DNA of 64,000 nt, taken from NCBI RefSeq assembly GCF_000723205.1, contig NZ_HG315671.1, positions 1,027,351-1,091,350 of the forward strand. The letters are read 5' to 3'. The notes under the pieces were generated by a model that was not told the origin of the DNA, made no database searches, and saw only the letters and a list, made by a program, of their open reading frames with translations. Shown in pieces: positions 1 through 9,684 of the stretch (positions within the stretch are counted from its first letter, which is position 1; every line of letters begins with the position of its first letter). The translations under genes and the position numbers were made by a program. This DNA is from Formosa agariphila KMM 3901 (lineage in GTDB: Bacteria > Bacteroidota > Bacteroidia > Flavobacteriales > Flavobacteriaceae).

Positions 1-551
1 CTAAAGCCTATTTAGAAGCGTTGGTAAGACGTAGTGTAGATACTTCGGTTTCTATACAAGAGGCAGAGCGCTACTATAAAACTAATATTGAAGCCTTTAA
101 GTTAAATGAAGATTTAATTAAATTTCGCTACATTAATATAGATGAAAACCGATTAGACTTTAAAAATATTCAGTCTAAGTTTAAACGATATAATTCCGTT
201 GATAAAAGAGAATTAGATTCTGTTTCCATACAATTTAAATCGTATGCTTTAAACGATTCTATTTGGATTAAAGTAAGTCAGGTTTTAAGCAAGATTCCTG
301 TGGTTTCTGCCGAAAATAAAGAGCAACTGTTAAAAAAATCTAATTTTATACAACTCAAAGATTCATTAGGAGTATATTTGATGCATGTTAACGACGTTTT
401 ATTGCGTGGTAGCACGGCACCACTGGAGTACGTAAAGCCTACGATTGACCAAATCGTGATAAACAAAAGAAAATTAGAACTCATTAGAGATTTAGAAAAA
501 GACATTACAAAAGATGCAATTAAGAACAAACAATTTGAAATCTATAATTAA
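1..551 (+). CDS. Periplasmic peptidyl-prolyl isomerase-like protein, C-terminal part (5' end outside window)
   Basis: The frame is open from base 3 with no stop, so the gene starts before the window and only its last 180 or so residues are seen. The TTG at 21 is an internal codon, not a start. The visible part is charged and mostly helical, with no parvulin catalytic signature. Its end, with 'KDITKDAIKNKQFEIYN', resembles the C-terminal tail of the foldase-like lipoproteins that flavobacteria encode just before a SurA-type isomerase. The next gene begins 38 bases inside this one, which indicates translational coupling. A role as a chaperone partner in outer-membrane protein folding is inferred from that neighbour. 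The family assignment is moderate because the N-terminus is missing. Confidence 0.6.
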   Translation, partial: KAYLEALVRRSVDTSVSIQEAERYYKTNIEAFKLNEDLIKFRYINIDENRLDFKNIQSKFKRYNSVDKRELDSVSIQFKSYALNDSIWIKVSQVLSKIPVVSAENKEQLLKKSNFIQLKDSLGVYLMHVNDVLLRGSTAPLEYVKPTIDQIVINKRKLELIRDLEKDITKDAIKNKQFEIYN

Positions 552-1986
552 CCTTAAACAGGCTTTATTTTTAAGCTTTATCCTTTGTGTAAATGGTATG
601 TTTGCACAAGAAATTATTCCAGACGAAGTTGCCGATACAAAACCAGAAGCAGTGGTTCAGCCAAAAAAAGTTGGAAAATTAGGAGTTTCTCCTGGAGCTA
701 AAAAAATTGATGGTGTTGCAGCAGTAATCGGAGAATATATTGTTCTGGAATCTGATGTAGATAATACCATCTTACAATTAAAAGCTCAAGGTGTAAATAC
801 AGACGATTTTACAGACTGTGAATTGTTTGGAAAACTTCTTGAAGATAAATTGTACTCTCATCAAGCAATTCAAGATAGTATTATTGTTTCTGATATTGAA
901 ATTCATTCATTTGTTGAGCAACAAGTTCAACGCTTTTTACAACAAACCAATGGGTCTATGGATGCCTTATTAAAATTATATAATAAGGAAGACGAAAAAA
1001 GTTTTAGAGACGAAATGTTTGAAATAAACAAGAGTCAGAAACTAGCTCAATTAATGCAAGAGAAAATTGTTGAAGAAGTAGAAATTACACCAGAAGAAGT
1101 TCGTGAATTTTTCAATAAAATTCCTGAAGACGAACGTCCAACATTTGGTACAGAATTACGCGTTGCACAAATTGTTGTAGAGCCAGAAGTTACTGAAGAA
1201 GAAAAGCAAAAAGTAATAGATCGTTTAAAAGAAATGAAAGCCGATGTTATAGAAAACGGCGCGAGTTTTAGATCTAAAGTTGTGTTGTATACAGACGATG
1301 CTGCTTCTAGAGGTAATGGTGGTTTATACACATTAAACCGTAAGCAACCAAAAATGGTAAAAGAGTTTAGACAAGTTGCTTTTTCTTTAGAAGAGGGTGA
1401 AATTTCAGAGCCTTTTGCTACAGAGTACGGGTATCATATTATTTATCTAGAAAAAATTAGAGGTCAAGAATATGATGTTCGTCACGTATTGTTGATGCCT
1501 AAAGTATCTGATGAAGAAATAAAAAAGGCTAAAGAGAAAATTGATAAAGTAAGACAAGAACTAGTAGACGAAGAAATTACTTTCGAAGAAGCGGCTAAAA
1601 AATATAGTGACGAGAAAGAAACTAAATTTGATGGCGGACAATTGATTAATCCAGCGACTCAAGATTATAATTTTGAATTAACAAAAATGGATCCAGAATT
1701 ATACGCACAAATTCAGAGTTTAAAAGACAACGAAATTAGCTTGGTTTTAAAAGACGAAGATCGTACTGGACGTATTAAATTTAAAGTGCTTACTGTTACA
1801 GATCGTGTAGATGAGCACGTTGCAAACTATGCTCAAGATTATCTTAAAATTAAAGAATTAGCTTTAGATGAAAAACGTTTAAACGCTATCGAAAAATGGC
1901 AAGAAGAAACTATTGGAGATACTTATATTAAAATAAGTGGTGATTATAGAGATTGTGATTTTGCTAGTAACTGGTTAAAAAAATAA
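514..1986 (+). CDS. SurA-like periplasmic peptidylprolyl isomerase (two parvulin domains)
   Basis: 490 residues. A hydrophobic signal segment (about residues 14-31, ending 'NGMFAQ') is followed by a SurA-type N-terminal chaperone region (about 60-205). Two parvulin-type rotamase domains follow at about 210-310 and 320-430. The first has the family's 'GNGGLYTL' and 'YGYHIIYLE' signatures, the second 'RHVLLMPKVS' and 'DGGQL'. The protein should act in the periplasm, isomerising prolyl bonds and escorting unfolded outer-membrane proteins to the BAM machine. ATG 514 overlaps the upstream gene by 38 bases; an in-frame TTG at 535 would still keep the signal peptide, so the exact start is open. The MoxR gene follows after only 3 bases, so these genes probably form one operon. 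Confidence 0.88.
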   Translation: MQLRTNNLKSIINLKQALFLSFILCVNGMFAQEIIPDEVADTKPEAVVQPKKVGKLGVSPGAKKIDGVAAVIGEYIVLESDVDNTILQLKAQGVNTDDFTDCELFGKLLEDKLYSHQAIQDSIIVSDIEIHSFVEQQVQRFLQQTNGSMDALLKLYNKEDEKSFRDEMFEINKSQKLAQLMQEKIVEEVEITPEEVREFFNKIPEDERPTFGTELRVAQIVVEPEVTEEEKQKVIDRLKEMKADVIENGASFRSKVVLYTDDAASRGNGGLYTLNRKQPKMVKEFRQVAFSLEEGEISEPFATEYGYHIIYLEKIRGQEYDVRHVLLMPKVSDEEIKKAKEKIDKVRQELVDEEITFEEAAKKYSDEKETKFDGGQLINPATQDYNFELTKMDPELYAQIQSLKDNEISLVLKDEDRTGRIKFKVLTVTDRVDEHVANYAQDYLKIKELALDEKRLNAIEKWQEETIGDTYIKISGDYRDCDFASNWLKK

Positions 1987-1989
1987 GGG

Positions 1990-2943
1990 ATGTCAGACGT
2001 TGCTGCTGTAGAACAATTTGTTAAGAAATTTGCTGCTTTAAAATCCGAAATATCTAAGGTTATAATTGGCCAAGATCAAGTGGTCGAGCAAATATTGATT
2101 TCAATTTTTTCTGGAGGTCACGCCTTACTAATAGGTGTGCCTGGTTTAGCAAAAACGTTAATGGTAAATACCATTTCTCAAGCATTAGGTCTAGATTTTA
2201 AACGAATACAGTTTACACCAGATTTAATGCCCAGCGATATTTTAGGAAGCGAAATTCTAGACGAAAGCAGAAATTTTAAATTCATTAAAGGCCCTATTTT
2301 TTCGAACATTGTATTAGCCGACGAAATAAATAGAACACCTCCAAAAACACAGGCAGCCTTATTAGAGGCCATGCAGGAACGTTCTGTAACAGTTGCAGGA
2401 CAGCATTATAAATTAAGTTTGCCTTATTTTGTGTTAGCTACACAAAACCCTATTGAGCAGGAAGGAACCTATCCGTTACCAGAAGCACAATTAGACCGTT
2501 TTATGTTTGCTATTCATTTAGGTTATCCATCATTTCAAGAAGAAGTAGATGTGGTTAAAGCTACAACTACAGATCAATCTATTACAGTCAATCCATTATT
2601 TAATGCCAGTGAAATTGTCGATTTTCAGAAACTAATTCGCCGTGTTCCTGTTGCAGATAATGTGATTGAGTATGCTGTACGTATGGTTGGAAAAACCAGA
2701 CCAGATGCCGAATCTGTGACAGATTTAGTTAAAAATTATCTCGATTGGGGCGCAGGACCAAGAGCATCTCAAAATCTTATTCTCGCTGCAAAAACACATG
2801 CGGTAATTCGAGGTAAGTTTTCTCCAGATATTGAAGATGTTCAAGCCGTTGCTTTAGGTGTTTTAAGACATCGCATTATTAAGAACTATAAAGCAGAAGC
2901 AGAAGGTGTATCAGAATCAGATATTATTAAAAGTTTATTTTAA
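1990..2943 (+). CDS. MoxR family AAA+ ATPase
   Basis: 317 residues, full length for the family. Walker A is 'GVPGLAKT' (49-56) and Walker B is 'VLADEINR' (108-115). They are followed by sensor-1 'ATQNPIEQEGTYPLPEAQLDRF', split here into its parts 'ATQNP' and 'LPEAQLDRF', and a C-terminal lid. MoxR ATPases are cytoplasmic AAA+ chaperones that usually help mature metal-containing or von Willebrand A-domain partners. They often sit beside DUF58 and VWA genes, but none of these lies downstream here: a 507-base non-coding stretch follows. The start 3 bases after the SurA-like gene suggests co-transcription. The substrate is unknown. Confidence 0.92.
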   Translation: MSDVAAVEQFVKKFAALKSEISKVIIGQDQVVEQILISIFSGGHALLIGVPGLAKTLMVNTISQALGLDFKRIQFTPDLMPSDILGSEILDESRNFKFIKGPIFSNIVLADEINRTPPKTQAALLEAMQERSVTVAGQHYKLSLPYFVLATQNPIEQEGTYPLPEAQLDRFMFAIHLGYPSFQEEVDVVKATTTDQSITVNPLFNASEIVDFQKLIRRVPVADNVIEYAVRMVGKTRPDAESVTDLVKNYLDWGAGPRASQNLILAAKTHAVIRGKFSPDIEDVQAVALGVLRHRIIKNYKAEAEGVSESDIIKSLF

Positions 2944-3450
2944 ATAGGCTACCGTATTTTCTTATCAGTTATCATATTTCACACATTTTAAAAGCCTTTT
3001 TATTACTACCTGAATTTAATTCTAACGTCATAAAATTTTAATTCAATTGTATCGATATAAATCGTTTTAAAATTTCAACTTCTAAAATGTATTATTCTAT
3101 TTAGAGATAATTGCATTTTCTTGGCTTTTATTCTCGATTTCATGTTTATTTTATGGTATTATTGATAAAATATCAATGAATTAGTGAGTATTTTTAATAT
3201 AAATCAATGAGGTATGAGTGTTTTTTCGTTAAAGAATATTCAGTAAATGTTTTAATATGTTATGATAATCTCAGCGATATTAAAAAATTATGATAGTATA
3301 ATAATTTAGTATAGTACAGCATTGTATTACAAGGTTTCTTTTAAGTAATTTGTCCTAAATTTTGTATTTTGCGGAGCTGAAAAACAAATTGGTGAACCAG
3401 TTACTTATTTAATATTTGCATTTAACACTGAAAAAGAATTCTAAGTATAT
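2944..3450. other. Non-coding interval upstream of acnB
   Basis: About 507 very AT-rich bases with no credible reading frame. No strong hairpin terminator follows the MoxR gene. Close to acnB there are TTTG-containing elements (TTTG at 3349-3352, TATTTTG at 3365-3371) that resemble, but do not exactly match, the Bacteroidota promoter. The acnB promoter and a leader of about 75 bases probably lie here. Confidence 0.5.
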
Positions 3451-6228
3451 ATGAACACATATAACGATTACATCAAAGAAATTGAAGAGCGTAAGGCGCA
3501 AGGACTTCATCCTAAACCAATTGATGGCGCTGAATTATTAAGCGAAATCATTGCGCAAATTAAAGATTTAGATAATGAGTATAGAGAAGATTCTCTTAAC
3601 TTTTTTATCTACAATGTTTTACCGGGTACAACAAGTGCCGCTGGTGTTAAAGCAAAGTTTTTAAAAGAAATTATTTTAGGAGAAACAGCAGTTAAGGAAA
3701 TTACACCTGCTTTTGCATTAGAGCAATTATCGCACATGAAGGGTGGACCTTCTATTGAAGTGTTGTTAGATTTAGCTTTAGGTTCAGATGAAGCTATCGC
3801 AAAAGATGCAGCAGCTGTTTTAAAAACGCAAGTATTCCTTTACGAAGCAGATACAGCACGTATTGAAAAAGCATATAATGAAGGAAGCGCAATTGCGAAA
3901 GATTTATTAGAAAGCTACGCGAAAGCAGAGTTTTTTACTAAGCTTCCAGAAATAGACGAAAAAATAGACGTGGTAACATTTATCGCAGGAGTTGGTGATA
4001 TCTCAACAGATTTATTATCTCCAGGTGGTGATGCACACTCGCGTTCAGATAGAGAATTACACGGTCAGTGTTTATTCGAACACAATAAAGAACAACAAGC
4101 TGAATTAAAAGCCTTACAAGCACAACATCCAGATAAACGTGTGATGTTAATTGCCGAAAAAGGAACAATGGGTGTTGGATCTTCTAGAATGTCAGGTGTT
4201 AACAACGTGGCGTTATGGACTGGTATTAAAGCTAGCCCGTATGTACCATTTATCAATATAGCACCAGTAATTGCTGGAACAAACGGAATTTCACCAATTT
4301 TCTTAACTACAGTTGGTGTTACAGGAGGTATTGGTTTAGATCTTAAAAACTGGGTGCAACAAAAAGATGCAGACGGAAACACGATCCGTGACGAAGAAGG
4401 AGAACCTATCTTAAAAGAAGAGTACTCTGTTGCAACAGGAACGGTACTTACTATTAATACAAAAGAGAAAAAATTATATAACGGCGATACCGTTTTAAAA
4501 GATATTTCTGCAGCATTTACACCACAAAAAATGGAGTTTATGAAAGCAGGTGGATCTTACGCTGTGGTATTCGGTAAGAAATTACAAACCATTGCTTCTA
4601 AAATATTAGGTATAGATATTGTACCAGTATATGCAACATCAAAAGAAATTTCTATAGAAGGACAAGGGCTTACAGCTGTTGAGAAAATATTCAACAAAAA
4701 TGCAGTAGGAACAACGCCAGGGAAAGTATTACATGCAGGTTCAGACGTTCGTGTAGAAGTTAATATTGTAGGGTCTCAAGATACTACAGGATTAATGACT
4801 TCTCAAGAATTAGAGATGATGGCTGCTACAGTAATTTCTCCAATTGTAGATGGAGCTTACCAATCAGGATGTCATACAGCATCTGTATGGGATAATAAAT
4901 CTAAAGCGAACATACCAAGATTAATGAGCTTTATGAACGACTTTGGTTTAATTACTGGTCGTGATCCTAAAGGGAAATATTTCCCAATGACAGATGTTAT
5001 TCATAAAGTACTTAACGATATTACAGTAGGGGATTGGGACATCATTATTGGTGGAGATTCTCATACACGTATGTCTAAAGGTGTGGCTTTCGGAGCAGAT
5101 TCAGGAACGGTGGCTTTAGCATTAGCTACAGGTGAGGCTTCTATGCCAATTCCACAGTCGGTTAAAGTAACCTTTAAAGGTGAAATGAAATCGTATATGG
5201 ATTTCCGTGATGTGGTACACGCAACGCAACAACAAATGTTGAAGCAATTTGGTGGTGAAAACGTATTCCAAGGACGAATCATCGAGGTTCATATTGGAAC
5301 ATTAACTGCCGATCAAGCTTTTACATTTACAGATTGGACTGCAGAAATGAAAGCTAAGGCGTCTATCTGTATTTCTGAAGACGATACTTTAATCGAATCT
5401 TTAGAGATAGCAAAAGGTCGTATCCAAATCATGATTGATAAAGGAATGGACAACGCAAAACAAGTACTTAAAGGGCTTGTTGAAAAAGCAGAAACTAGAA
5501 TCACTGAGCTTAAAACTGGAATTAAACCAGCGTTAAGACCAGATGCTAATGCAAAATATGAAGCAGAAGTTGTAATTGATTTAGATCAAATCGTTGAACC
5601 AATGATCGCTGATCCAGATGTAAATAACGACGATGTTTCTAAACGTTATACTCACGATGTTATTAGACCATTATCTTTCTACGGCGGAACTAAGCAGGTA
5701 GATTTAGGATTCGTTGGATCTTGTATGGTACATAAAGGTGATATGAAAATATTAGCTCAGATGTTAAAAAACATTGAGAAGCAAAAAGGAAAAGTAGAGT
5801 TTAAAGCACCTCTAGTAGTGGCGCCTCCAACTTACAATATTGTAGACGAGTTAAAAGCAGAAGGAGACTGGGAAGTATTACAAAAATATTCTGGTTTCGA
5901 ATTCGATGATAATGATCCAAAAGCAGTAGCGCGTACAGGATACGAAAACATGCTATATTTAGAGCGTCCAGGGTGTAACCTTTGTATGGGTAACCAAGAA
6001 AAGGCAGAACCAGGCGATACAGTAATGGCAACATCTACGCGTTTATTCCAAGGACGTGTGGTTAAGGATTCTGGAGAGAAAAAAGGAGAGTCTTTATTAT
6101 CTTCAACTCCAGTAGTTGTATTATCTACAATTTTAGGTAGAACACCTAATTTAGCAGAATACCAAGAAGCTGTAGAAGGTATCAATTTAACGAAGTTTAA
6201 ACCTTCAAGTAAGTTATTGTCTGTATAA
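3451..6228 (+). CDS. acnB: Aconitate hydratase B / 2-methylisocitrate dehydratase
   Basis: 925 residues, slightly longer than the roughly 865 of enterobacterial AcnB. It has the AcnB order: an N-terminal HEAT-like helical domain, the swivel domain placed N-terminally, then the Fe-S catalytic core. Typical segments seen are 'GGDAHSRSDREL', 'DSHTRMSKGVAFGADSG' and 'ERPGCNLCMGNQ', the last carrying Fe-S ligand cysteines. It interconverts citrate and isocitrate in the TCA cycle and may also act on 2-methylisocitrate. A strong hairpin terminator follows and the gene appears to be its own transcription unit. A second, unrelated-type aconitase gene lies directly downstream. Confidence 0.95.
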   Translation: MNTYNDYIKEIEERKAQGLHPKPIDGAELLSEIIAQIKDLDNEYREDSLNFFIYNVLPGTTSAAGVKAKFLKEIILGETAVKEITPAFALEQLSHMKGGPSIEVLLDLALGSDEAIAKDAAAVLKTQVFLYEADTARIEKAYNEGSAIAKDLLESYAKAEFFTKLPEIDEKIDVVTFIAGVGDISTDLLSPGGDAHSRSDRELHGQCLFEHNKEQQAELKALQAQHPDKRVMLIAEKGTMGVGSSRMSGVNNVALWTGIKASPYVPFINIAPVIAGTNGISPIFLTTVGVTGGIGLDLKNWVQQKDADGNTIRDEEGEPILKEEYSVATGTVLTINTKEKKLYNGDTVLKDISAAFTPQKMEFMKAGGSYAVVFGKKLQTIASKILGIDIVPVYATSKEISIEGQGLTAVEKIFNKNAVGTTPGKVLHAGSDVRVEVNIVGSQDTTGLMTSQELEMMAATVISPIVDGAYQSGCHTASVWDNKSKANIPRLMSFMNDFGLITGRDPKGKYFPMTDVIHKVLNDITVGDWDIIIGGDSHTRMSKGVAFGADSGTVALALATGEASMPIPQSVKVTFKGEMKSYMDFRDVVHATQQQMLKQFGGENVFQGRIIEVHIGTLTADQAFTFTDWTAEMKAKASICISEDDTLIESLEIAKGRIQIMIDKGMDNAKQVLKGLVEKAETRITELKTGIKPALRPDANAKYEAEVVIDLDQIVEPMIADPDVNNDDVSKRYTHDVIRPLSFYGGTKQVDLGFVGSCMVHKGDMKILAQMLKNIEKQKGKVEFKAPLVVAPPTYNIVDELKAEGDWEVLQKYSGFEFDDNDPKAVARTGYENMLYLERPGCNLCMGNQEKAEPGDTVMATSTRLFQGRVVKDSGEKKGESLLSSTPVVVLSTILGRTPNLAEYQEAVEGINLTKFKPSSKLLSV

Positions 6229-6257
6229 TTTACAGCATACACTAATTATATATTAAA

Positions 6258-6287
6258 AGCCTGAATCTAAGATTCAGGCTTTTTTTG
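6258..6287 (+). terminator. Rho-independent terminator after acnB
   Basis: Perfect 10-bp inverted repeat (6258-6267 with 6271-6280), 3-base loop, then seven T. It separates acnB from the downstream aconitase. The 283-base gap it sits in shows no gene; a TACATTTC element at 6462-6469 is one base off the promoter -7 box and may serve the next gene. Confidence 0.85.
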
Positions 6288-6511
6288 TGTTTCATTTTAA
6301 ATGTTTTCATTTAAAAGAGTGTCGTTTCAATTTAAGTGTATTTTTATCAAAAGGCCTTAATTTCTTTGGTAAAAAGACTAAATCACTCTGGTTTTTAGCT
6401 CTAACAGTTAAAATGTTTCCTATAATCATTCTATATAATATAAACTTTTTTATAGTCATCTTACATTTCGTATATTAGAATCTAAAATAGTTTAATAAAA
6501 CAATAAAAAAT

Positions 6512-8785
6512 ATGGCATTCGATATTGATATGATTAAGAGCGTTTACAGTCAGATTTCTGAACGTGTAGACAAAGCAAGAGAGGTAGTAGGAACACCATT
6601 AACACTATCTGAAAAGATTTTATATTCTCACCTCTGGGATGGGGTTTCTAATAAAGCATTTGTTAGGGGGAAGGACTACGTAGATTTCGCACCAGATCGT
6701 ATCGCTTGTCAGGATGCTACGGCACAAATGGCATTATTGCAATTTATGCAAGCCGGAAAAGATAACGTAGCTGTACCAACAACTGTACATTGCGATCACC
6801 TAATTCAAGCTAAAGAAGGCGCTTCAACAGATTTAAAACACGCAAACGATGTAAGTAGCGAAGTATTTAAATTTTTAGAATCGGTGTCTAATAAATATGG
6901 TATCGGATTCTGGAAACCAGGAGCAGGTATTATTCATCAAGTTGTTTTAGAAAATTATGCATTCCCAGGAGGAATGATGATTGGTACCGATTCTCACACT
7001 GTAAATGCCGGTGGATTAGGAATGGTAGCCATTGGAGTAGGTGGTGCCGATGCTGTAGATGTTATGGCAGGTATGGCTTGGGAATTAAAATTCCCTAAAT
7101 TAATAGGTGTGAAGTTAACCGGAAAACTTACAGGTTGGACTGCGCCTAAAGATGTTATTTTAAAAGTGGCAGAAATTCTTACCGTTAAAGGAGGAACAGG
7201 TGCTATTGTAGAATATTTTGGTGAAGGTGCAACGTCTATGTCGTGTACTGGAAAAGGAACCATTTGTAATATGGGTGCCGAAATTGGAGCAACAACTTCT
7301 ACTTTTGGTTACGACGAGTCTATGGAGCGTTATTTACGTGCTACAGAACGTGCCGATGTTGCAGATGCTGCAAATGAAGTAAAAGAGTATCTAACTGCAG
7401 ATCCAGAAGTGTATGCTAACCCAGAACAATATTTTGATGAAGTTATTGAAATTAATTTATCTGAATTAGGACCATTATTAAACGGGCCATTTACACCGGA
7501 TTTATCGACTACCGTAGGTGCTGCAATGACTGAAAAAGCCAAAGCTAACGATTGGCCAATAAAAGTAGAATGGGGATTAATCGGGTCGTGTACGAACTCG
7601 TCTTACGAAGATTTATCTCGTGCTTCTTCTATAGCGCAACAAGCTTTAGATAAAAAATTAAAAACAAAAGCAGAATTTGGTATCAATCCAGGTTCAGAAA
7701 AAGTAAGATATACCACAGAGCGTGACGGGATTCTTGAAATTTTCGAGAAATTAGATGCTACAATATTTACGAATGCTTGCGGACCATGTATTGGACAGTG
7801 GGCAAGATATAGCGATCCTAAAAACGCACCCAAAAACAGTATCATTCACTCGTTTAACAGAAACTTTGCTAAGCGTGCCGATGGAAATCCAAATACACAC
7901 GCCTTTGTAGCCTCTCCAGAAATGGTTGCTGCCATTGCGATTGCGGGACGTTTAGACTTTAATCCGTTAACAGATAAGTTAATTAATGAGGATGGAGAAG
8001 AAGTGATGTTCGATGAACCAACAGGATGGGAATTACCACCTAAAGGTTTCGAAGTAAAAGACAACGGATATTTAGCTCCAGACGAAGATGGTAGCAATGT
8101 TGTGGTATCTGTAGATCCAGATTCAGAGCGTTTACAATTGCTAGAGCCTTTTACTCCAATAGGAGATTCTATTACTGGCGCTAAATTATTAATTAAAGCT
8201 TTCGGAAAATGTACCACAGACCATATTTCTATGGCAGGACCATGGTTGCGTTTCCGTGGACATTTAGATAATATTTCTAATAACTGTTTAATTGGTGCTG
8301 TAAATGCATATAATAAAAAGACCAATTTTGTTAAAAATCAATTTACAGGAGATTATGCAGGAGTTCCAGACACAGCTCGTGAATATAAAGCGGCAGGTAT
8401 TAAATCTATAGTAGTTGGAGATCATAACTATGGAGAAGGATCATCTCGTGAACATGCGGCTATGGAGCCTCGTCATTTAGGGGTAGCTGCTGTATTGGTA
8501 AAATCTTTTGCGCGTATTCATGAAACAAACCTTAAGAAACAAGGGATGCTAGGATTAACGTTTGCAAACGAAGAAGATTACGATTTAATTCAGGAAGACG
8601 ATGTAATCAATTTCTTAGATTTAAATGAATTTGCTCCAGATAAACCTCTTTCTATAGAATTTGTACATGCAGATGGAACTAAAGATGTCATTTTAGCGAA
8701 TCACACTTATAATGCAGCTCAAATTGCATGGTATAATGAAGGTTCTGCATTAAACTTAATTAAAAAGGAAAATGCTTCAGCATAA
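6512..8785 (+). CDS. Aconitate hydratase, mitochondrial-type
   Basis: 757 residues, matching the length of mitochondrial-type aconitases and clearly different from AcnB. The Fe-S region has '[13 protein letters not shown]' and '[10 protein letters not shown]', giving the three cluster cysteines. Active-site segments '[13 protein letters not shown]' and '[12 protein letters not shown]' are present, with the swivel domain at the C-terminus as in AcnA. It catalyses citrate-isocitrate interconversion in the cytoplasm. It shares little linear sequence with the neighbouring AcnB, so the pair is two families, not a duplication. Terminators on both sides suggest independent transcription and therefore possibly different regulation, for example under oxidative stress or iron limitation. 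Confidence 0.94.
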   Translation: MAFDIDMIKSVYSQISERVDKAREVVGTPLTLSEKILYSHLWDGVSNKAFVRGKDYVDFAPDRIACQDATAQMALLQFMQAGKDNVAVPTTVHCDHLIQAKEGASTDLKHANDVSSEVFKFLESVSNKYGIGFWKPGAGIIHQVVLENYAFPGGMMIGTDSHTVNAGGLGMVAIGVGGADAVDVMAGMAWELKFPKLIGVKLTGKLTGWTAPKDVILKVAEILTVKGGTGAIVEYFGEGATSMSCTGKGTICNMGAEIGATTSTFGYDESMERYLRATERADVADAANEVKEYLTADPEVYANPEQYFDEVIEINLSELGPLLNGPFTPDLSTTVGAAMTEKAKANDWPIKVEWGLIGSCTNSSYEDLSRASSIAQQALDKKLKTKAEFGINPGSEKVRYTTERDGILEIFEKLDATIFTNACGPCIGQWARYSDPKNAPKNSIIHSFNRNFAKRADGNPNTHAFVASPEMVAAIAIAGRLDFNPLTDKLINEDGEEVMFDEPTGWELPPKGFEVKDNGYLAPDEDGSNVVVSVDPDSERLQLLEPFTPIGDSITGAKLLIKAFGKCTTDHISMAGPWLRFRGHLDNISNNCLIGAVNAYNKKTNFVKNQFTGDYAGVPDTAREYKAAGIKSIVVGDHNYGEGSSREHAAMEPRHLGVAAVLVKSFARIHETNLKKQGMLGLTFANEEDYDLIQEDDVINFLDLNEFAPDKPLSIEFVHADGTKDVILANHTYNAAQIAWYNEGSALNLIKKENASA

Positions 8786-8810
8786 TTAATTTTTAAAATT
8801 TTATATCTAA

Positions 8811-8837
8811 AAAGCTCCTGTTCTCAGGAGCTTTTTT
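8811..8837 (+). terminator. Rho-independent terminator after the second aconitase
   Basis: 10-bp stem (8811-8820 with 8825-8834), TTCT loop and a T run. Confidence 0.82.
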
Positions 8838-8906
8838 AGTTTCAGATGTAAGCAAATCAACACGATACCGACCGTTTAGTTATATTAATTTATTACATAA
8901 GCACAT

Positions 8907-9578
8907 ATGAGCACAGTCTGGTTTTTTGAAGATGTCAATTTATTTAAAATGTTGTGCCCTCATAAGTTTAAAGCTTATAAAAAAGATCATGCATTTAAAG
9001 CATACAAGAAAAAAGATTATATCTATTTTGAAGAAGATGCTTCTAATAAAATCTTTTTGATTGAACAAGGCAAAGTGAAAATCGGATATTATAATGAAGA
9101 TGGCGAGGAAATTGTCAAAGCCATTTTAGCTAAAGGCGAACTTTTTGGAGAAAAAGCCATCTTAGGTGAAGCTAAACGCGAAGAATTTGCACAGTCTCTA
9201 GATAATACTACATCAATTTGTCCTATAGGCGTGGAGACCATGTACGATTTAATGCGAAATAATCAATCGTTTAGTTTTAAAGTCTATAAGTTTATCGGAC
9301 TAAAATTTAAAAAACTAGAACGCAGATTGCAATTGTTATTGTTTAAAGATTCTAAAACACGATTAAAAGAATTTATTGACGAGTTGTGTGCAGACTCAGG
9401 ATATAGCTGTCCTAATACAGGAGATACAATTATATGTCATCATTATACACAAAGTGATATTGCTTCACTAATTGGGACTTCAAGACCAACTTTAAATATT
9501 CTTCTTAACGAACTTAAAGAGGAAAATTATCTAGAATTTCATCGTAAAGAAATCAGAATACTAAAAAAAGCAGCATAA
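8907..9578 (+). CDS. Crp/Fnr family transcriptional regulator
   Basis: 223 residues. The N-terminal cyclic-nucleotide-binding-like beta barrel spans about 20-125, with 'IFLIEQGKVKIGYYNEDG' and 'AKGELFGEKAILGE'. A long dimer helix follows (about 130-165), then a winged helix-turn-helix (about 185-222) with 'TQSDIASLIGTSRPTLNILL' as recognition region. The Arg and Ser that contact cAMP phosphate in Crp are not evident, and no cysteine cluster like that of FNR is seen at the N-terminus, so the signal is unknown. The short 'FKAYKK' motif occurs twice near the N-terminus (residues about 22-37). Two perfect dyads lie just downstream, ahead of the next gene, and could be operators. Confidence 0.9.
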   Translation: MSTVWFFEDVNLFKMLCPHKFKAYKKDHAFKAYKKKDYIYFEEDASNKIFLIEQGKVKIGYYNEDGEEIVKAILAKGELFGEKAILGEAKREEFAQSLDNTTSICPIGVETMYDLMRNNQSFSFKVYKFIGLKFKKLERRLQLLLFKDSKTRLKEFIDELCADSGYSCPNTGDTIICHHYTQSDIASLIGTSRPTLNILLNELKEENYLEFHRKEIRILKKAA

Positions 9579-9600
9579 TTTTTCAAACTATTTTCATTTG

Positions 9601-9631
9601 TGTTAGATAGCTAACAAAACAAGTTCTTGTT
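9601..9631. promoter_or_regulatory. Pair of adjacent short dyads, possible operator
   Basis: TGTTAG / CTAACA (9601-9606 and 9611-9616, 4-base spacer) and AACAAG / CTTGTT (9618-9623 and 9626-9631, 2-base spacer) lie side by side. They sit between the Crp/Fnr-type gene and the lipoprotein gene at 9685. No T run follows, so they do not look like a terminator. Operator function is inference. Confidence 0.3.
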
Positions 9632-9684
9632 ATCCTATAGATTTGCTTCATAAATATTTAATAACTGAAATTAAAATATAAATT

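Noticed and set aside
21-551. Complete gene starting at TTG 21
   Set aside because: The frame stays open upstream to the window edge, so this is a 5'-truncated gene.
5832-6242. 136-codon minus-strand frame in acnB
   Set aside because: Antisense shadow of the conserved Fe-S region; no signal, motif or promoter.
6287-6478. 63-codon frame between the two aconitase genes
   Set aside because: It follows the acnB terminator directly, has a Phe/Leu-rich random-looking translation, and overlaps the probable promoter of the next gene.
7846-8325. 159-codon minus-strand frame inside the second aconitase
   Set aside because: It lies antisense to a fully conserved enzyme, has a Ser/Pro-rich translation without motifs, and arises from codon bias on the opposite strand.
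3451-8785. Tandem duplication of aconitase
   Set aside because: The two proteins differ in domain order, length and motifs and belong to separate aconitase branches.
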